A DNA stretch of 44,832 nucleotides from Pseudomonadota bacterium (GTDB taxonomy: Bacteria > Pseudomonadota > Alphaproteobacteria > Reyranellales > Reyranellaceae). The notes under the pieces are model-generated. The model ran no database searches and was not told the origin of the DNA. It saw nothing but the letters and a program-made list of their open reading frames with translations. The stretch is from positions 1-44,832 of the forward strand of contig JAEZIF010000099.1 in the NCBI GenBank assembly GCA_023416135.1, written 5' to 3'. The translations under genes and the position numbers were made by a program. How positions within the stretch are numbered: the first letter of the stretch is position 1; each line of letters opens with the position of its first letter. This document shows, in pieces, positions 1 through 8,100 of the stretch.

Positions 1-273
1 TTCGCCCGCGCCTGCCGGCGCCTCAAGCTCAAGCACATCCGCACAAAGCCCTATACCCCGCGCACCAACGGCAAGGCCGAGCGCTTCATCCAGACCGCAC
101 TACGAGAATGGGCCTACGCCCGCGCCTATCTCAACTCCAGACAGCGCGCCCACGAGCTGCCCTTCTTCATGCACCGCTACAACTGGCATCGACCTCATGC
201 CAGTATCGGACGAGTGCCGCCCATCACCAGACTCGGCCTGACCGAGGACAACCTGTTGACACTCCACAGCTAG
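1..273 (+). CDS. IS481-type transposase, C-terminal fragment (cut by window edge)
   Basis: The frame is open from base 1 to the TAG at 271-273 and gives 90 residues of a DDE/RNase-H-fold integrase core. Around residues 17-30 the motif PYTPRTNGKAERF carries the last catalytic Glu (E27) of the DDE triad. It is followed by the Tyr/Trp-rich tail with YNWHRPHASI, typical of IS481/IS3-type transposases. The stop is directly followed by a palindromic repeat. Whether the upstream part is intact cannot be seen. The family level is confident; the exact IS is not. Confidence 0.85.
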   Translation, partial: FARACRRLKLKHIRTKPYTPRTNGKAERFIQTALREWAYARAYLNSRQRAHELPFFMHRYNWHRPHASIGRVPPITRLGLTEDNLLTLHS

Positions 274-396
274 AGCGTTTTCCATTCGACTGGAACCGCT
301 CGCGGTTACAGTCGATTGGAAAAGCGCGCTGTGTCGCTGGTGACGACACAGGGCACAGTCCGTTCGGCCGATTCCAGCCGAACGGAATGTGCTCTA
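272..396. repeat. Multi-hairpin palindromic repeat (REP/MITE-like)
   Basis: The outer arms AGAGCGTTTTCCATTCGACT... (272-295) and the complement of 372-395 match at about 19 of 24 positions. Inside lie further hairpins: GCGTTTTCCA..TCGACTG (276-293) pairs with 310-329, TGTGTCG pairs with CGACACA, and CCGTTCGGC pairs with GCCGAACGG. The element begins at the transposase stop codon and ends just before the LysR gene stop. It has no coding content. It could be a dispersed palindromic repeat or the terminal structure of the adjacent insertion sequence. Confidence 0.6.
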
Positions 397-403
397 GCAG
401 ATG

Positions 404-1276
404 TCAACGCTTCGGGCACAACGCGTCCAGAACCCGCCGGGCGATGGAGGAGTCAAGGGTCTCGCGCTTGAAGTAGACCAGCACCGCGATTTCGATCGGC
501 TGATGGATCGGCACCGTCACGATGTTGCCGAAGCGTTCATGGCGCACCGTCTGTGAATCGACGAAGGCCAGCCCGAGCCCCCGCTCGACTGCGGCGCAGG
601 CGATCAACGAGGAGCCGACCTCGACCGTGGCGGCATCCAGCGCCGGGCCCATGCCGTACCGCGCCAGCACGCTGAAGATCGGGCTGTCGCGCTTGTAGGT
701 GATCATCTGCTGGCCGACGAGATCGTCGGGTGTGATCGACTTGCGGCGCGCGAGCTTGTGGCCCCTGGGCACGGCCAGAACGAACTGCATCACGGCGGCG
801 CGGCGATGCTGCAGGTTGGGCTGCGCCCTCTCGGTGATGGCGACGCCGAAGTCGAATTTGCCGCCCAGCAGGGCGCTCATCATCTCGTTGAACGGCGCGA
901 AGTCGATGGCCAAGTGCACATCGGGGCTGTCCCGGCGAATGTCGGTAAGCCGATCGACCACCAGCGTGTGCGCCAGTGCGTGCGCCGCCGCGATCCGTAC
1001 CAGGCCGGCCTGCGACTTGGCGAGGCTGGCGAGATAGCCACGCACGCGCTCGACACCCTGGTAGGCGCGCTCGACCTCCTCATAGAGCATCAGCGCCTCG
1101 CGCGTCGGCTCGAGGCGGCCTTTTACCCGGCTGAACAGGCGCACGCTGGTGCGATCCTCCAGATTGTGGATCAGCCGGCTGACCCCCGGCTGGCTGACGT
1201 TCAGGAATTGCGCCGCTGCCGACACCGTGCGGTTCAGCATCAGGGCGCGGAAGACCTCGATCTGCCGGATGTTCAT
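404..1276 (-). CDS. LysR-family transcriptional regulator
   Basis: This 290-residue protein has the normal LysR length. The N-terminal winged helix-turn-helix spans about residues 1-60, with the recognition stretch AAQFLNVSQPGVSRLIHNLE. The effector-binding periplasmic-fold domain covers about 90-290. It is divergent from the Bug binding-protein gene that starts at 1359, with an 82 bp gap that holds a T-N11-A palindrome. It therefore probably controls the downstream cassette (binding protein, dioxygenase, FAH hydrolase) and itself. The inducer cannot be told from sequence. Confidence 0.93.
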   Translation of the reverse strand: MNIRQIEVFRALMLNRTVSAAAQFLNVSQPGVSRLIHNLEDRTSVRLFSRVKGRLEPTREALMLYEEVERAYQGVERVRGYLASLAKSQAGLVRIAAAHALAHTLVVDRLTDIRRDSPDVHLAIDFAPFNEMMSALLGGKFDFGVAITERAQPNLQHRRAAVMQFVLAVPRGHKLARRKSITPDDLVGQQMITYKRDSPIFSVLARYGMGPALDAATVEVGSSLIACAAVERGLGLAFVDSQTVRHERFGNIVTVPIHQPIEIAVLVYFKRETLDSSIARRVLDALCPKR

Positions 1277-1287
1277 CGCCCCAAACT

Positions 1288-1302
1288 ATAACAGTGTGTT
1301 AT
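1288..1302. promoter_or_regulatory. LysR-type operator (T-N11-A palindrome)
   Basis: ATAAC-AGTGT-GTTAT is a perfect 5-5-5 interrupted palindrome that fits the T-N11-A rule for LysR regulators. It lies 12 bp upstream of the LysR start codon and 57 bp upstream of the Bug gene start, inside the divergent promoter region. This is the position expected for an autoregulatory and activating site. Binding is inferred from position and form. Confidence 0.6.
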
Positions 1303-1358
1303 GCATGGCAGAAGCCAAGGTATATGACGCCCGCAGTGGCGGCGGGTCTAATCGGTCC

Positions 1359-2297
1359 ATGAAGCCCTTCCGCGCCTGCCTGCTCGCTGCCACCGCTCTC
1401 CTGCTGGGCGCCGCCGCCGCGAACGCCGATCAACCGACCCGGCTCATCGTGCCGTTCGACGCTGGCAGCTCGACCGACGTGGTCGCCCGCGCCATGCAAC
1501 CCACCCTGTCGGCCAAGCTCGGCAGCAACGTGCTGGTGATCAACAAGCCGGGCGCCTCGGGCACGCTGGGCGCCGCGGAGCTGGCGCGCGCCAAGCCGGA
1601 CGGCAAGACCATAGCCATCCTCGGCATGGCCGGCATCGCCATGGTCCCGCACTTCCGCAAGCTGAGCTTCGACCTCGATTCGTTCGACTTCATCTGCCAG
1701 GTCTACTCGGCGCCGGTCATCGTCATGGTCGCGCCCGACTCACCCTACAAGGACATCAAGGCGCTGCTTGAATTCGGCAAGGCAAACCCGGGCAAGCTGT
1801 TCTACGGCTCGCCCGGCATCGGCACGCCCGACCACATCAACATGGCGAACTTTCTGCGCCAGAACGGCGTCACGGGCACGCACGTGCCGTTCTCCGGCGG
1901 CGGTGCGGTCACGCAGGCGATCATGTCCAACCAGATCGTCGCGGTCTCCAACACAACCGTGATGCTCAACGCCTACAAGCTGAAGCCGCTGGCCGTGCTG
2001 GCCGACAAGCGCCTGCCCGAATTGCCCGACGTGCCGGCCGCGAACGAGTTCGGGCCGCCGGTGGACGTGTCGATCTGGGCGGTGATGACCGCGCCCAAGG
2101 GACTGGCGCCCGAGGTGAAGGCCTCGCTCGAGCAGGCCTGCAAGGCGACGCTCGACGATCCGGCCTACCGGGCGATCGCACTGCGTGCCGGCTTCCCGCC
2201 CTACTTCCGGACCGGCAACGCGTTCCGCACTTTCGTCGGCGAGGAGTCCAAGCGCTTTGGCGCCCAGATGAAGGTCGAGGGCTTGGAGCTTCAATAA
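1359..2297 (+). CDS. Tripartite tricarboxylate transporter (Bug/TctC) solute-binding protein
   Basis: This 312-residue periplasmic binding protein has a signal peptide at residues 1 to about 24 (MKPFRACLLAATALLLGAAA), followed by the Bug-family start PTRLIVPFDAGSSTDVVARA and the KPGASGTLGA ligand-loop motif. The frame is open further upstream, but the ATG at 1359 places the signal peptide at the N-terminus, so it was chosen. No TctA or TctB membrane subunits are nearby, as is common for orphan Bug proteins. It is the first gene of a cassette with a dioxygenase and a FAH hydrolase. The ligand, probably an organic acid, is unknown. Confidence 0.9.
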   Translation: MKPFRACLLAATALLLGAAAANADQPTRLIVPFDAGSSTDVVARAMQPTLSAKLGSNVLVINKPGASGTLGAAELARAKPDGKTIAILGMAGIAMVPHFRKLSFDLDSFDFICQVYSAPVIVMVAPDSPYKDIKALLEFGKANPGKLFYGSPGIGTPDHINMANFLRQNGVTGTHVPFSGGGAVTQAIMSNQIVAVSNTTVMLNAYKLKPLAVLADKRLPELPDVPAANEFGPPVDVSIWAVMTAPKGLAPEVKASLEQACKATLDDPAYRAIALRAGFPPYFRTGNAFRTFVGEESKRFGAQMKVEGLELQ

Positions 2298-2346
2298 CGA
2301 GCAGATCCCTCGCTGCGCTCGGAATGAGAAGAATGAGGAGGAAACA

Positions 2347-3204
2347 ATGAAGCTCGAGACGAGACCACTGCATCCCGCGTTCGGGCTCGAGGTGCTGAAC
2401 CTCCAGGTCGGGCCGAAGCTCGATGACGAGACCTTCGCCGCCCTGCGGCATGGGTTCGAGCAGAACTCGCTGATGCTGCTGCGCGACCAGTCGATGTCGC
2501 CGGCCGAGCAGGAGGCCTTCACCAAGCGCTTCCGCGAGCTCGAGTACCACGTGCTCAAGGAGCACACCTTCACCGAGCACCCCGGTGTGATGATCCTCAC
2601 CAACGCCGTGGAGGGCGGCAAGCCACAGGGCGCGCACAAGATCGGCTGGCACTGGCACACCGACCTCACCTACTATCCCAGGCCCTGCGACATGACGATG
2701 TTGTTGGGAGTCGAGATCCCGCCCGAGGGTGGCGACACGCTTTTCTGCTCGCTGACCGCCGCCTACGACGCGCTGTCGCCCGAGGAGAAGCGCCGCTACG
2801 ACGCGATGACGGCGGTGCACAGCTACAACTACATGCGCTCGATCAAGTATCCGAAGGCGGCGCCGCTCAGCCAGGAGCAGCTCGACCGCGTGCGCGACGT
2901 CGAGCATCCGCTGATCCGCCAGCATCCGGTCACCGGCCGACGCGCGCTCTATGTCAGCGAGTACATCATCCAGAACATCGTCGGCATGGACATCCCGGCA
3001 TCGCAGGCCCTGTTGGCCGAGCTGGTCGCCCATGCCACGAGCGACCGCTTCGTCTACCGGCACAAGTGGCGCAAGGGCGACCTACTGTTCTGGGACAACC
3101 GTGCGACGATGCACAAGGCAACGCCCTACGACGACGCGGCCTACACCCGGCGCATGCACCGCTCCATGACTGCGGGCGACGTGCCGTTCCTGAACCTCTC
3201 GTGA
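2347..3204 (+). CDS. TauD/TfdA-family Fe(II)/2-oxoglutarate dioxygenase
   Basis: This 285-residue protein carries the facial triad of TauD enzymes: HTD at H104/D106 in WHWHTDLTYY, and the distal His at 256 in DNRATMHKATPYD. The 2-oxoglutarate Arg lies in the YTRRMHR cluster (268-272). It should hydroxylate a small acid substrate, using O2 and 2-oxoglutarate, in the cytoplasm. A strong ribosome site (GGAGGAAACA) precedes the ATG. It overlaps the next gene by GTGA and so is translationally coupled to the FAH hydrolase. The substrate is not predictable; it may be the ligand of the preceding Bug protein. Confidence 0.92.
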   Translation: MKLETRPLHPAFGLEVLNLQVGPKLDDETFAALRHGFEQNSLMLLRDQSMSPAEQEAFTKRFRELEYHVLKEHTFTEHPGVMILTNAVEGGKPQGAHKIGWHWHTDLTYYPRPCDMTMLLGVEIPPEGGDTLFCSLTAAYDALSPEEKRRYDAMTAVHSYNYMRSIKYPKAAPLSQEQLDRVRDVEHPLIRQHPVTGRRALYVSEYIIQNIVGMDIPASQALLAELVAHATSDRFVYRHKWRKGDLLFWDNRATMHKATPYDDAAYTRRMHRSMTAGDVPFLNLS

Positions 3205-4055
3205 AGCTCTGTCGCATCGGTCCGGCGGGCAGCGAGAAGCCCGCCGTGCTCGGAAACGATGGGCGATTGCGCGACGTGTCCGCGGCCGTGCCGGACTTCA
3301 CGGGCGACTTCTTCGCCGGCGATTGGCGCGCCGTCCTCGAACGGGCGCTGCCAGGCGCCCCCCTGCTCCCGGCCGATCCGGCGCCGCGCTTCGGCGTGCC
3401 GATCGCCAATGCGTCGAAGGTGGTCGGCGTCGGCATGAACTATCACGAGGGCGTGCGCCGCGCCGGCATGACGACGCCGGTCGAGCCGCTCTTGTTCATC
3501 AAGCCGAACACCTGCCTTGCAGCGGCCAACGATCCACTGGAGCTGCCTCCCGGCGCCGACAAGCTCGACTGGGAGGTCGAGCTCGGGGTCGTGATCGGCC
3601 GCAATTGCTCGCGCCTGGCCGACCATGAGGTCGATGCCGCGATCCTAGGCTACTGCGTCTTTAACGACCTATCGGAACGCCGCTGGCAGAACGAGCAGGG
3701 TGGCGAATGGTGCAAGGGCAAGAGCGCCGACGGCTTCGGCCCCTGCGGCCCATGGGTCGTCACGGCCGACGAGGTGGGCGATCCAGGCAGGCTCGACATC
3801 TGGCTCGATCTCAACGGCGTGCGGCAGCAGAATTCCAACACCGCCGATATGATTTTCACGGTGCGCTTCGTAATCGCCTACATCTCGCGGTTCATGCGGC
3901 TCCTGCCGGGCGACATCGTCATCATGGGCACGCCGCCGGGGACCGGCTGGCGCCTGAAGCCGCCGCGCTTCCTCCGCCCTGGCGACCGCCTGTCGCTTGG
4001 CATCCAAGGGCTCGGCGCACAAACCACAGTCGTCAAGACGCAGAGTACGTCCTGA
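3201..4055 (+). CDS. Fumarylacetoacetate hydrolase (FAH) family protein
   Basis: This 284-residue protein starts at a GTG that overlaps the TGA of the dioxygenase (GTGA). The frame is open upstream, but the coupled start gives the usual FAH length and an N-terminus (KLCRIGPAGSEKPAVL) like the family. Motifs seen are NYHEG, the metal-binding acids in DWEVELGVVIGR, FNDLSER with its Asp, and KSADGFGPCGPW with the Lys. The family cleaves C-C bonds of acylpyruvates or hydrates and isomerises related diketo acids. It is probably the last enzyme step of the LysR cassette. Confidence 0.9.
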   Translation: MKLCRIGPAGSEKPAVLGNDGRLRDVSAAVPDFTGDFFAGDWRAVLERALPGAPLLPADPAPRFGVPIANASKVVGVGMNYHEGVRRAGMTTPVEPLLFIKPNTCLAAANDPLELPPGADKLDWEVELGVVIGRNCSRLADHEVDAAILGYCVFNDLSERRWQNEQGGEWCKGKSADGFGPCGPWVVTADEVGDPGRLDIWLDLNGVRQQNSNTADMIFTVRFVIAYISRFMRLLPGDIVIMGTPPGTGWRLKPPRFLRPGDRLSLGIQGLGAQTTVVKTQSTS

Positions 4056-4114
4056 ATCTGTTCATGGCGGAGTATCAAAGACGATTGAGCCGGGTCGCCT
4101 CGTACGAGAACCGG

Positions 4115-4340
4115 GGCCGAGACCAAGATCGAGCAGATCCTCGCTGCAGGCGTGAGCTGACAGGAGTTGCACGCAGACGATAGGACGCGGGCGGTTTACT
4201 GCTTCCCCCTGCTTCGCCGGCTCTTGCTCCGGAGGTGGGGAAGCAGACGACGCCTTTGATGGGGTCTACTCAATCGTTGATTCGCTTGAGAAATTTGGAG
4301 CGGGCGAAGGAATTCGAACCCTCGACCCCGACCTTGGCAA
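4115..4340. repeat. Left copy of ~225 bp direct repeat containing a tRNA-Gly 3' part
   Basis: This stretch matches 12533-12763 in the same orientation, at roughly 90% by eye with a few small indels. It begins at GGCCGAGACCAAGATCGAGC and ends at CCCGACCTTGGCAA, inside the anticodon loop of a tRNA-Gly remnant. It also holds a hairpin with arms CTGCTTCCCC (4199) and GGGGAAGCAG (4237). Both copies encode the same short tail, AETKIEQILA followed by four residues and a stop. The end point within a tRNA anticodon loop is typical of integrase attachment sites. Confidence 0.8.
4296..4340 (-). pseudogene. tRNA-Gly(GCC) 3' fragment (att-like)
   Basis: Read on the minus strand, this is the last 45 nt of the tRNA-Gly at 12719-12793: part of the anticodon loop (TTGCCAA), the T-arm and the encoded CCA. 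The T-arm contains one base change. The 5' half is absent, because sequence beyond 4340 is unrelated to the tRNA. It cannot be a working tRNA. It is best explained as the far attachment-site half left by integration into the tRNA gene. Confidence 0.8.
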
Positions 4341-4641
4341 TTCGCTCAGGCGGTTTACGCCACAGCATCTTTCTTTAGCCGGGAAGCCGATAAGTACCTG
4401 TATTTTCGGGACTTTTCTCGCTTCCGTCCCTCCCCGCGCTATCCGCTCAATACCCTACGACTTTCGCTCTCGTGCTTCCCCCCTGCTTGTGAGCTTGATC
4501 ATTGCCGCTCCCCCTTTGCGACGGATCAGCGGCAGACGATTAGCGATGCCTGACGACGGCATCGACACCCCCACCTTGAGGCGGCGTAATGGTGCGTCGG
4601 TCGGATCAGTTTTTCACCGTACGCGGGGGCGCTGTTCGCCT
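4341..4641. other. Gene-free left end of the island
   Basis: There is no convincing coding frame in this 300 bp stretch. It has short T-rich runs (around 4370-4420) and lower GC than its surroundings. The minus strand shows only short broken frames that I do not recognise. If an integrase once lay next to the attachment site, nothing legible of it remains here. Confidence 0.5.
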
Positions 4642-5481
4642 TCAGCGCTCCCGGCTGCGGGGATTTAGGGCGGCATTGATGCCGTCGCCTACCAGGTTCA
4701 GCGCCAGCACCGTGAGCAGGATGGCGAGCCCGGGGAGGGCGGTCAGGTACGGCGCCGTGCGCAGCATGTCGCGGGCGCTACCGATCATGGTGCCCCAGCT
4801 GATCACGTTGGGGTCGCCCAGCCCCAGGAAGGCCAGGCTCGATTCGGTCAGGATGGCGGTGGCGACTTTGACCGAGGCAGTGACCACGATCGGCGCGGTG
4901 GCGTTGGGCAGGATATGGCGGAAGATGATGCGCGCGTCGCTCGAGCCCGAGCCGACCGCCGCCTCAACGAACTCGCGCGTGCGCAGGGAGAGGAACTCGC
5001 CGCGCACCAGGCGGGCGACCGGCGGCCAGGTGACGACCCCAATAGCGAGCACGATGGTGTTCACCGAAGGGCCGACGATGGCCACGATGACCAGCGCAAA
5101 GACGAAGAAGGGCATGGTCTGGAAGATCTCTGTCAGGCGGCTCAGAAGGTCGTCGGCCCAGCCACCGTAGTAGCCCGCCACCGCTCCCACCAGCGTGCCG
5201 ATCAGCACCGATACCGCCGTCGCCGCCGCGCCGATGAAGAGCGACACCCGCGCGCCGTGCAAAATGCCCGCCGCCACGTCGCGCCCCAGCGCATCGGTGC
5301 CGAGCGGAAAGGCCGGATCGGCGCCCGGCCGCAGCAGCGGCGGGCCGACCATGTCCCAAGGATCGCCCGGGTAGAGCATAGGGGCAGCGAGCGCGGCGGC
5401 GGCGACGAGGGCCAGCAGGACCGCCCCGCCGACCGCCGCCCGGTTGCGGGTGTAACGGCGCGCGAACGAAGGCAGGGCCAT
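4642..5481 (-). CDS. Dipeptide/oligopeptide-type ABC transporter permease (DppC-like)
   Basis: This 279-residue inner-membrane protein has an N-terminal membrane segment (about 15-35) and the DppC signature FPLGTDALGRDV near residue 60. The binding-protein-dependent transport domain carries the EAA-type loop (EAAVGSGSSDARIIFRHILP). Its ATG overlaps the TGA of the DppB-like gene by one base (TGATG), so the two are coupled. It is the last gene of the operon; no ATPase genes follow. It would pair with the 5481-6458 permease and the 6488-8068 binding protein. Confidence 0.93.
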   Translation of the reverse strand: MALPSFARRYTRNRAAVGGAVLLALVAAAALAAPMLYPGDPWDMVGPPLLRPGADPAFPLGTDALGRDVAAGILHGARVSLFIGAAATAVSVLIGTLVGAVAGYYGGWADDLLSRLTEIFQTMPFFVFALVIVAIVGPSVNTIVLAIGVVTWPPVARLVRGEFLSLRTREFVEAAVGSGSSDARIIFRHILPNATAPIVVTASVKVATAILTESSLAFLGLGDPNVISWGTMIGSARDMLRTAPYLTALPGLAILLTVLALNLVGDGINAALNPRSRER

Positions 5482-6458
5482 CAGCGAATCACGATCCGCG
5501 GATCGAGCCAGGCGTAGAGGAGATCGACCGCGAGGTTGAGCGCGATAACCATGGCCGAGGTCATGAGCAGGATGCCGAGCAGCAGGTTGTGGTCGCGGTG
5601 GAACACCGCCTCATAGGCGAGCCGCCCGATACCCGGCCAGGAGAACACCGTCTCCACCAGCACTGCCCCGCCCAGCAGCGCGCCGATCTGCACACCGGCC
5701 ATGGTTACCGTCGGCAGGATGGCGTTGGGCAGCACGTGGCGGAAGGCGATGCGGCGGCGCGTCAGCCCCTTGGCCACCGCCGTGCGGACATAATCCTCGC
5801 CGTAGGCGTCGATCATCGAGGCGCGGGTCAGACGGGCATAGAGGGCAAGGTGAAAGAGCGAGAGCGCCAGCGCTGGCTGCACGACGTGGCGGGCGACGTC
5901 GACCGCCCAGGCGAGCCCGCTTTGCGCGGTACCCAGTGTCTGCATGCCGCCGCTCGGCAGCAGGCCCCACTCCACCGACAGCAACACGATCATCATCAGC
6001 CCGATCCAGAAGGTCGGCGTGGCATAGAGCAGCAACCCCACGATCGAGACGGCGAAATCGACCGACGTGTTCTCGAAGCGCGCCGACAGCACGCCGAGCA
6101 GGATGCCGGTGCCGAGCGCGAGCGCCGTGCTGACCGCCATCAGCAGCAGCGTCGCCGGCAGGCGCTCCAGCATCAGCCGCACCACCGGCACGCCCTCGCG
6201 GAAGGAGTAGCCGAAGTCGAACTGCAGCGCATTGACCACGTAATGAAAGAGGCGCACGTGCACCGGCCGGTCTAGGCCGAACTTCTCCTTGAGCCCGGCG
6301 ACGTACTCGGCGGTGGCGGTGCCAGCCTCGCCCGCCAGCACGTCGGCGGCGTCACCGGGGGCGAGCTGCATCAGCAGGAAGTTGATGACCGCAATGCCGA
6401 CCAACACCGGCACCGCCTGCAGCAGGCGGCGCGCGACGTAGCGCAGCAGCGGCAGCAT
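5481..6458 (-). CDS. Dipeptide/oligopeptide-type ABC transporter permease (DppB-like)
   Basis: This 325-residue permease begins MLPLLRYVARRLLQAVPVLV, a classic DppB start, with LMQLAPGDAAD following. The EAA loop lies near DYVRTAVAKGLTRRRIAFRH, and the C-terminus ends YAWLDPRIVIR as in DppB proteins. The ATG at 6458 was preferred over an in-frame GTG at 6473 because GGAG sits 7 nt before it, whereas the GTG has its Shine-Dalgarno too close. It lies 29 bp after the binding-protein gene and is coupled to the DppC-like gene. Confidence 0.92.
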   Translation of the reverse strand: MLPLLRYVARRLLQAVPVLVGIAVINFLLMQLAPGDAADVLAGEAGTATAEYVAGLKEKFGLDRPVHVRLFHYVVNALQFDFGYSFREGVPVVRLMLERLPATLLLMAVSTALALGTGILLGVLSARFENTSVDFAVSIVGLLLYATPTFWIGLMMIVLLSVEWGLLPSGGMQTLGTAQSGLAWAVDVARHVVQPALALSLFHLALYARLTRASMIDAYGEDYVRTAVAKGLTRRRIAFRHVLPNAILPTVTMAGVQIGALLGGAVLVETVFSWPGIGRLAYEAVFHRDHNLLLGILLMTSAMVIALNLAVDLLYAWLDPRIVIR

Positions 6459-6487
6459 GGGAGGTCTCCGCACGCGCCTCCCCTCGC

Positions 6488-8068
6488 CTAGGGCACAAGA
6501 TAGGCGTCGGCGAAGGAGCCGTAGGGGCCGTCGGCGGTCACCGTATGGTCGTGGAGTTTGCGGTTGTAGACGGTGAAGTACTTCGACTCCAGCAGTGGAA
6601 TGATCGGCAGGTCGTTCTGCACGATCTTCTGCATCTCGGCGAACAGAGCCTTGCGCTTCGCCGGATCGGGCTCAACCTGGGTTTGCTCCCAGATCTTGTC
6701 GAGCTCGGGATTGGAGTAGCCCGACGAGTTGCTGAACGGCACGCCCTTGCGGATCGCCCCGCTCCAGTAGAGCCGCTGCACCCCGATGGTCGGATCGGCG
6801 GAGAGGAACATCGAGTTGATGTAGAGGTCGAAGTCGTTGTCGCCGTAGACACGCCGGATCGCCGCGCCGACGTCACCGGTCTCAAGCTTCGCCTGCACGC
6901 CGATGCGGGCAAAGGCCTGCTTGAGGTACTCCGCAGTGCGGGCGGTCTCGCCCGAGGCCCCATGCAGGATGCGAAGCGTAAAGCGGTTCCCCGCCGCGTC
7001 GCGCTTGAAGCCCGCCTCGTCGAGCAGCCTGTTGGCCTTGGCGGGGTCGTACTCGTACTGCGGCAGGCCCGCGAGGTAGTAGGGCGAGGTCGCCTGCAGC
7101 GGACCGGTGGCGGGTGCGCCGAAGCCGAACCAGATGTTCTTGACGATGAAGTCGAGGTTGATCGCATGGCGCAGCGCCTGGCGGACGCGGGGGTCGCCGA
7201 GCGGCGCCTGGCGGTTGTTGATCTCGATCAACTGCATGGGCGCGAATACGGCGTAGCCCGCCGTCTCGAAGCCGAGCTGCGGGTTCTTCTCCAGCCGCGC
7301 CACGTCGCTCGCCGGCACCGGGCTAAAGGGGCCGTAGAAGGCACTGCCGGTCTCGAGCGCCACCGCCCGCGCCGCCGCGTCGGTGACGAACTGCACGACG
7401 ATGCCGTCGAGATAAGGCTTGCCGCGGTTCCAGTAGTCCTCGTTGCGCACCATCTCGACATACTGGCCTTTTTTCCACTCCTTGAAGCGGAACGGCCCGG
7501 TGCCGACCGGCGCCTGCAGGGCAGGGTTGGTGGCGAAATCCTTGCCCTGGTAGACGTGCTTCGGAACGATCTGGGCGTTGTAGCCGTCGAGCGCGACGAG
7601 CAGCGCCGGCGCAGGCCGCGACAGGCGGATGACGGCGGTGGCGGGGTCGGGGGTGTCGACCCCGCTCACCGAGGCGAACAGGGTCGCGGCCCGCGGGTTG
7701 AGCTTCTTCCACACCTCTTCCATGGAGTACTTCACGTCAGCCGAGGTGAAGGGCTGGCCGTCGTGCCACTTCACGCCGGGCCGCAGCCGGAAGGTCATGG
7801 TCAGCCCGTCGGGCGCGAACTCCCAGCTTTCCGCCAAGGACGGCTGCATCTCCATCCTCGGCCCGTATTTCACCAGCCCCTCGTGCATCTTGGTCGACAG
7901 CACGCCGACATAGAGCGAGGAGTTGTGCGCGGAGACCAGGGTCGGTGGCTCGGCCGCCAGCACCATGCGTAGCACGCCGCCCTTCGGTGGCTGCTGGGCG
8001 GAGAGCGCGGCGGGCAGCGCCAGCAGGGCGAGCAACGATCCGAGCAGGGCGGCCAGGTTCCTGATCAT
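6488..8068 (-). CDS. Peptide/opine-type ABC transporter substrate-binding protein (DppA family, SBP_bac_5)
   Basis: This 526-residue periplasmic protein has a signal peptide at residues 1-24 (cleavage near ALSA-QQ). Family motifs include LAESWEFAPDGLTMTFRLR, KWHDGQPFTSADVKYS and PVGTGPFRFKEW. It is clearly paralogous to the binding protein at 42825-44426, sharing for example GVQR-YWS and KGVPFSN. It heads the permease pair and follows the amidohydrolase gene by 32 bp, so the transported compound is probably the amidohydrolase substrate. No ATPase is encoded in this cluster. Confidence 0.93.
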   Translation of the reverse strand: MIRNLAALLGSLLALLALPAALSAQQPPKGGVLRMVLAAEPPTLVSAHNSSLYVGVLSTKMHEGLVKYGPRMEMQPSLAESWEFAPDGLTMTFRLRPGVKWHDGQPFTSADVKYSMEEVWKKLNPRAATLFASVSGVDTPDPATAVIRLSRPAPALLVALDGYNAQIVPKHVYQGKDFATNPALQAPVGTGPFRFKEWKKGQYVEMVRNEDYWNRGKPYLDGIVVQFVTDAAARAVALETGSAFYGPFSPVPASDVARLEKNPQLGFETAGYAVFAPMQLIEINNRQAPLGDPRVRQALRHAINLDFIVKNIWFGFGAPATGPLQATSPYYLAGLPQYEYDPAKANRLLDEAGFKRDAAGNRFTLRILHGASGETARTAEYLKQAFARIGVQAKLETGDVGAAIRRVYGDNDFDLYINSMFLSADPTIGVQRLYWSGAIRKGVPFSNSSGYSNPELDKIWEQTQVEPDPAKRKALFAEMQKIVQNDLPIIPLLESKYFTVYNRKLHDHTVTADGPYGSFADAYLVP

Positions 8069-8100
8069 TGGGGGCTCCTCGGGAGGCGTGGTTCGGAAAA

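Noticed and set aside
4199..4246. Factor-independent terminator in the repeat (CTGCTTCCCC/GGGGAAGCAG)
   Set aside because: Long loop, no T-run, and the stem is partly lost in the right-hand copy, so a terminator role is not supported.
4296..4340. Second tRNA-Gly gene
   Set aside because: Only the 3' 45 nt are present; the acceptor 5' strand, D-arm and half of the anticodon arm are missing.
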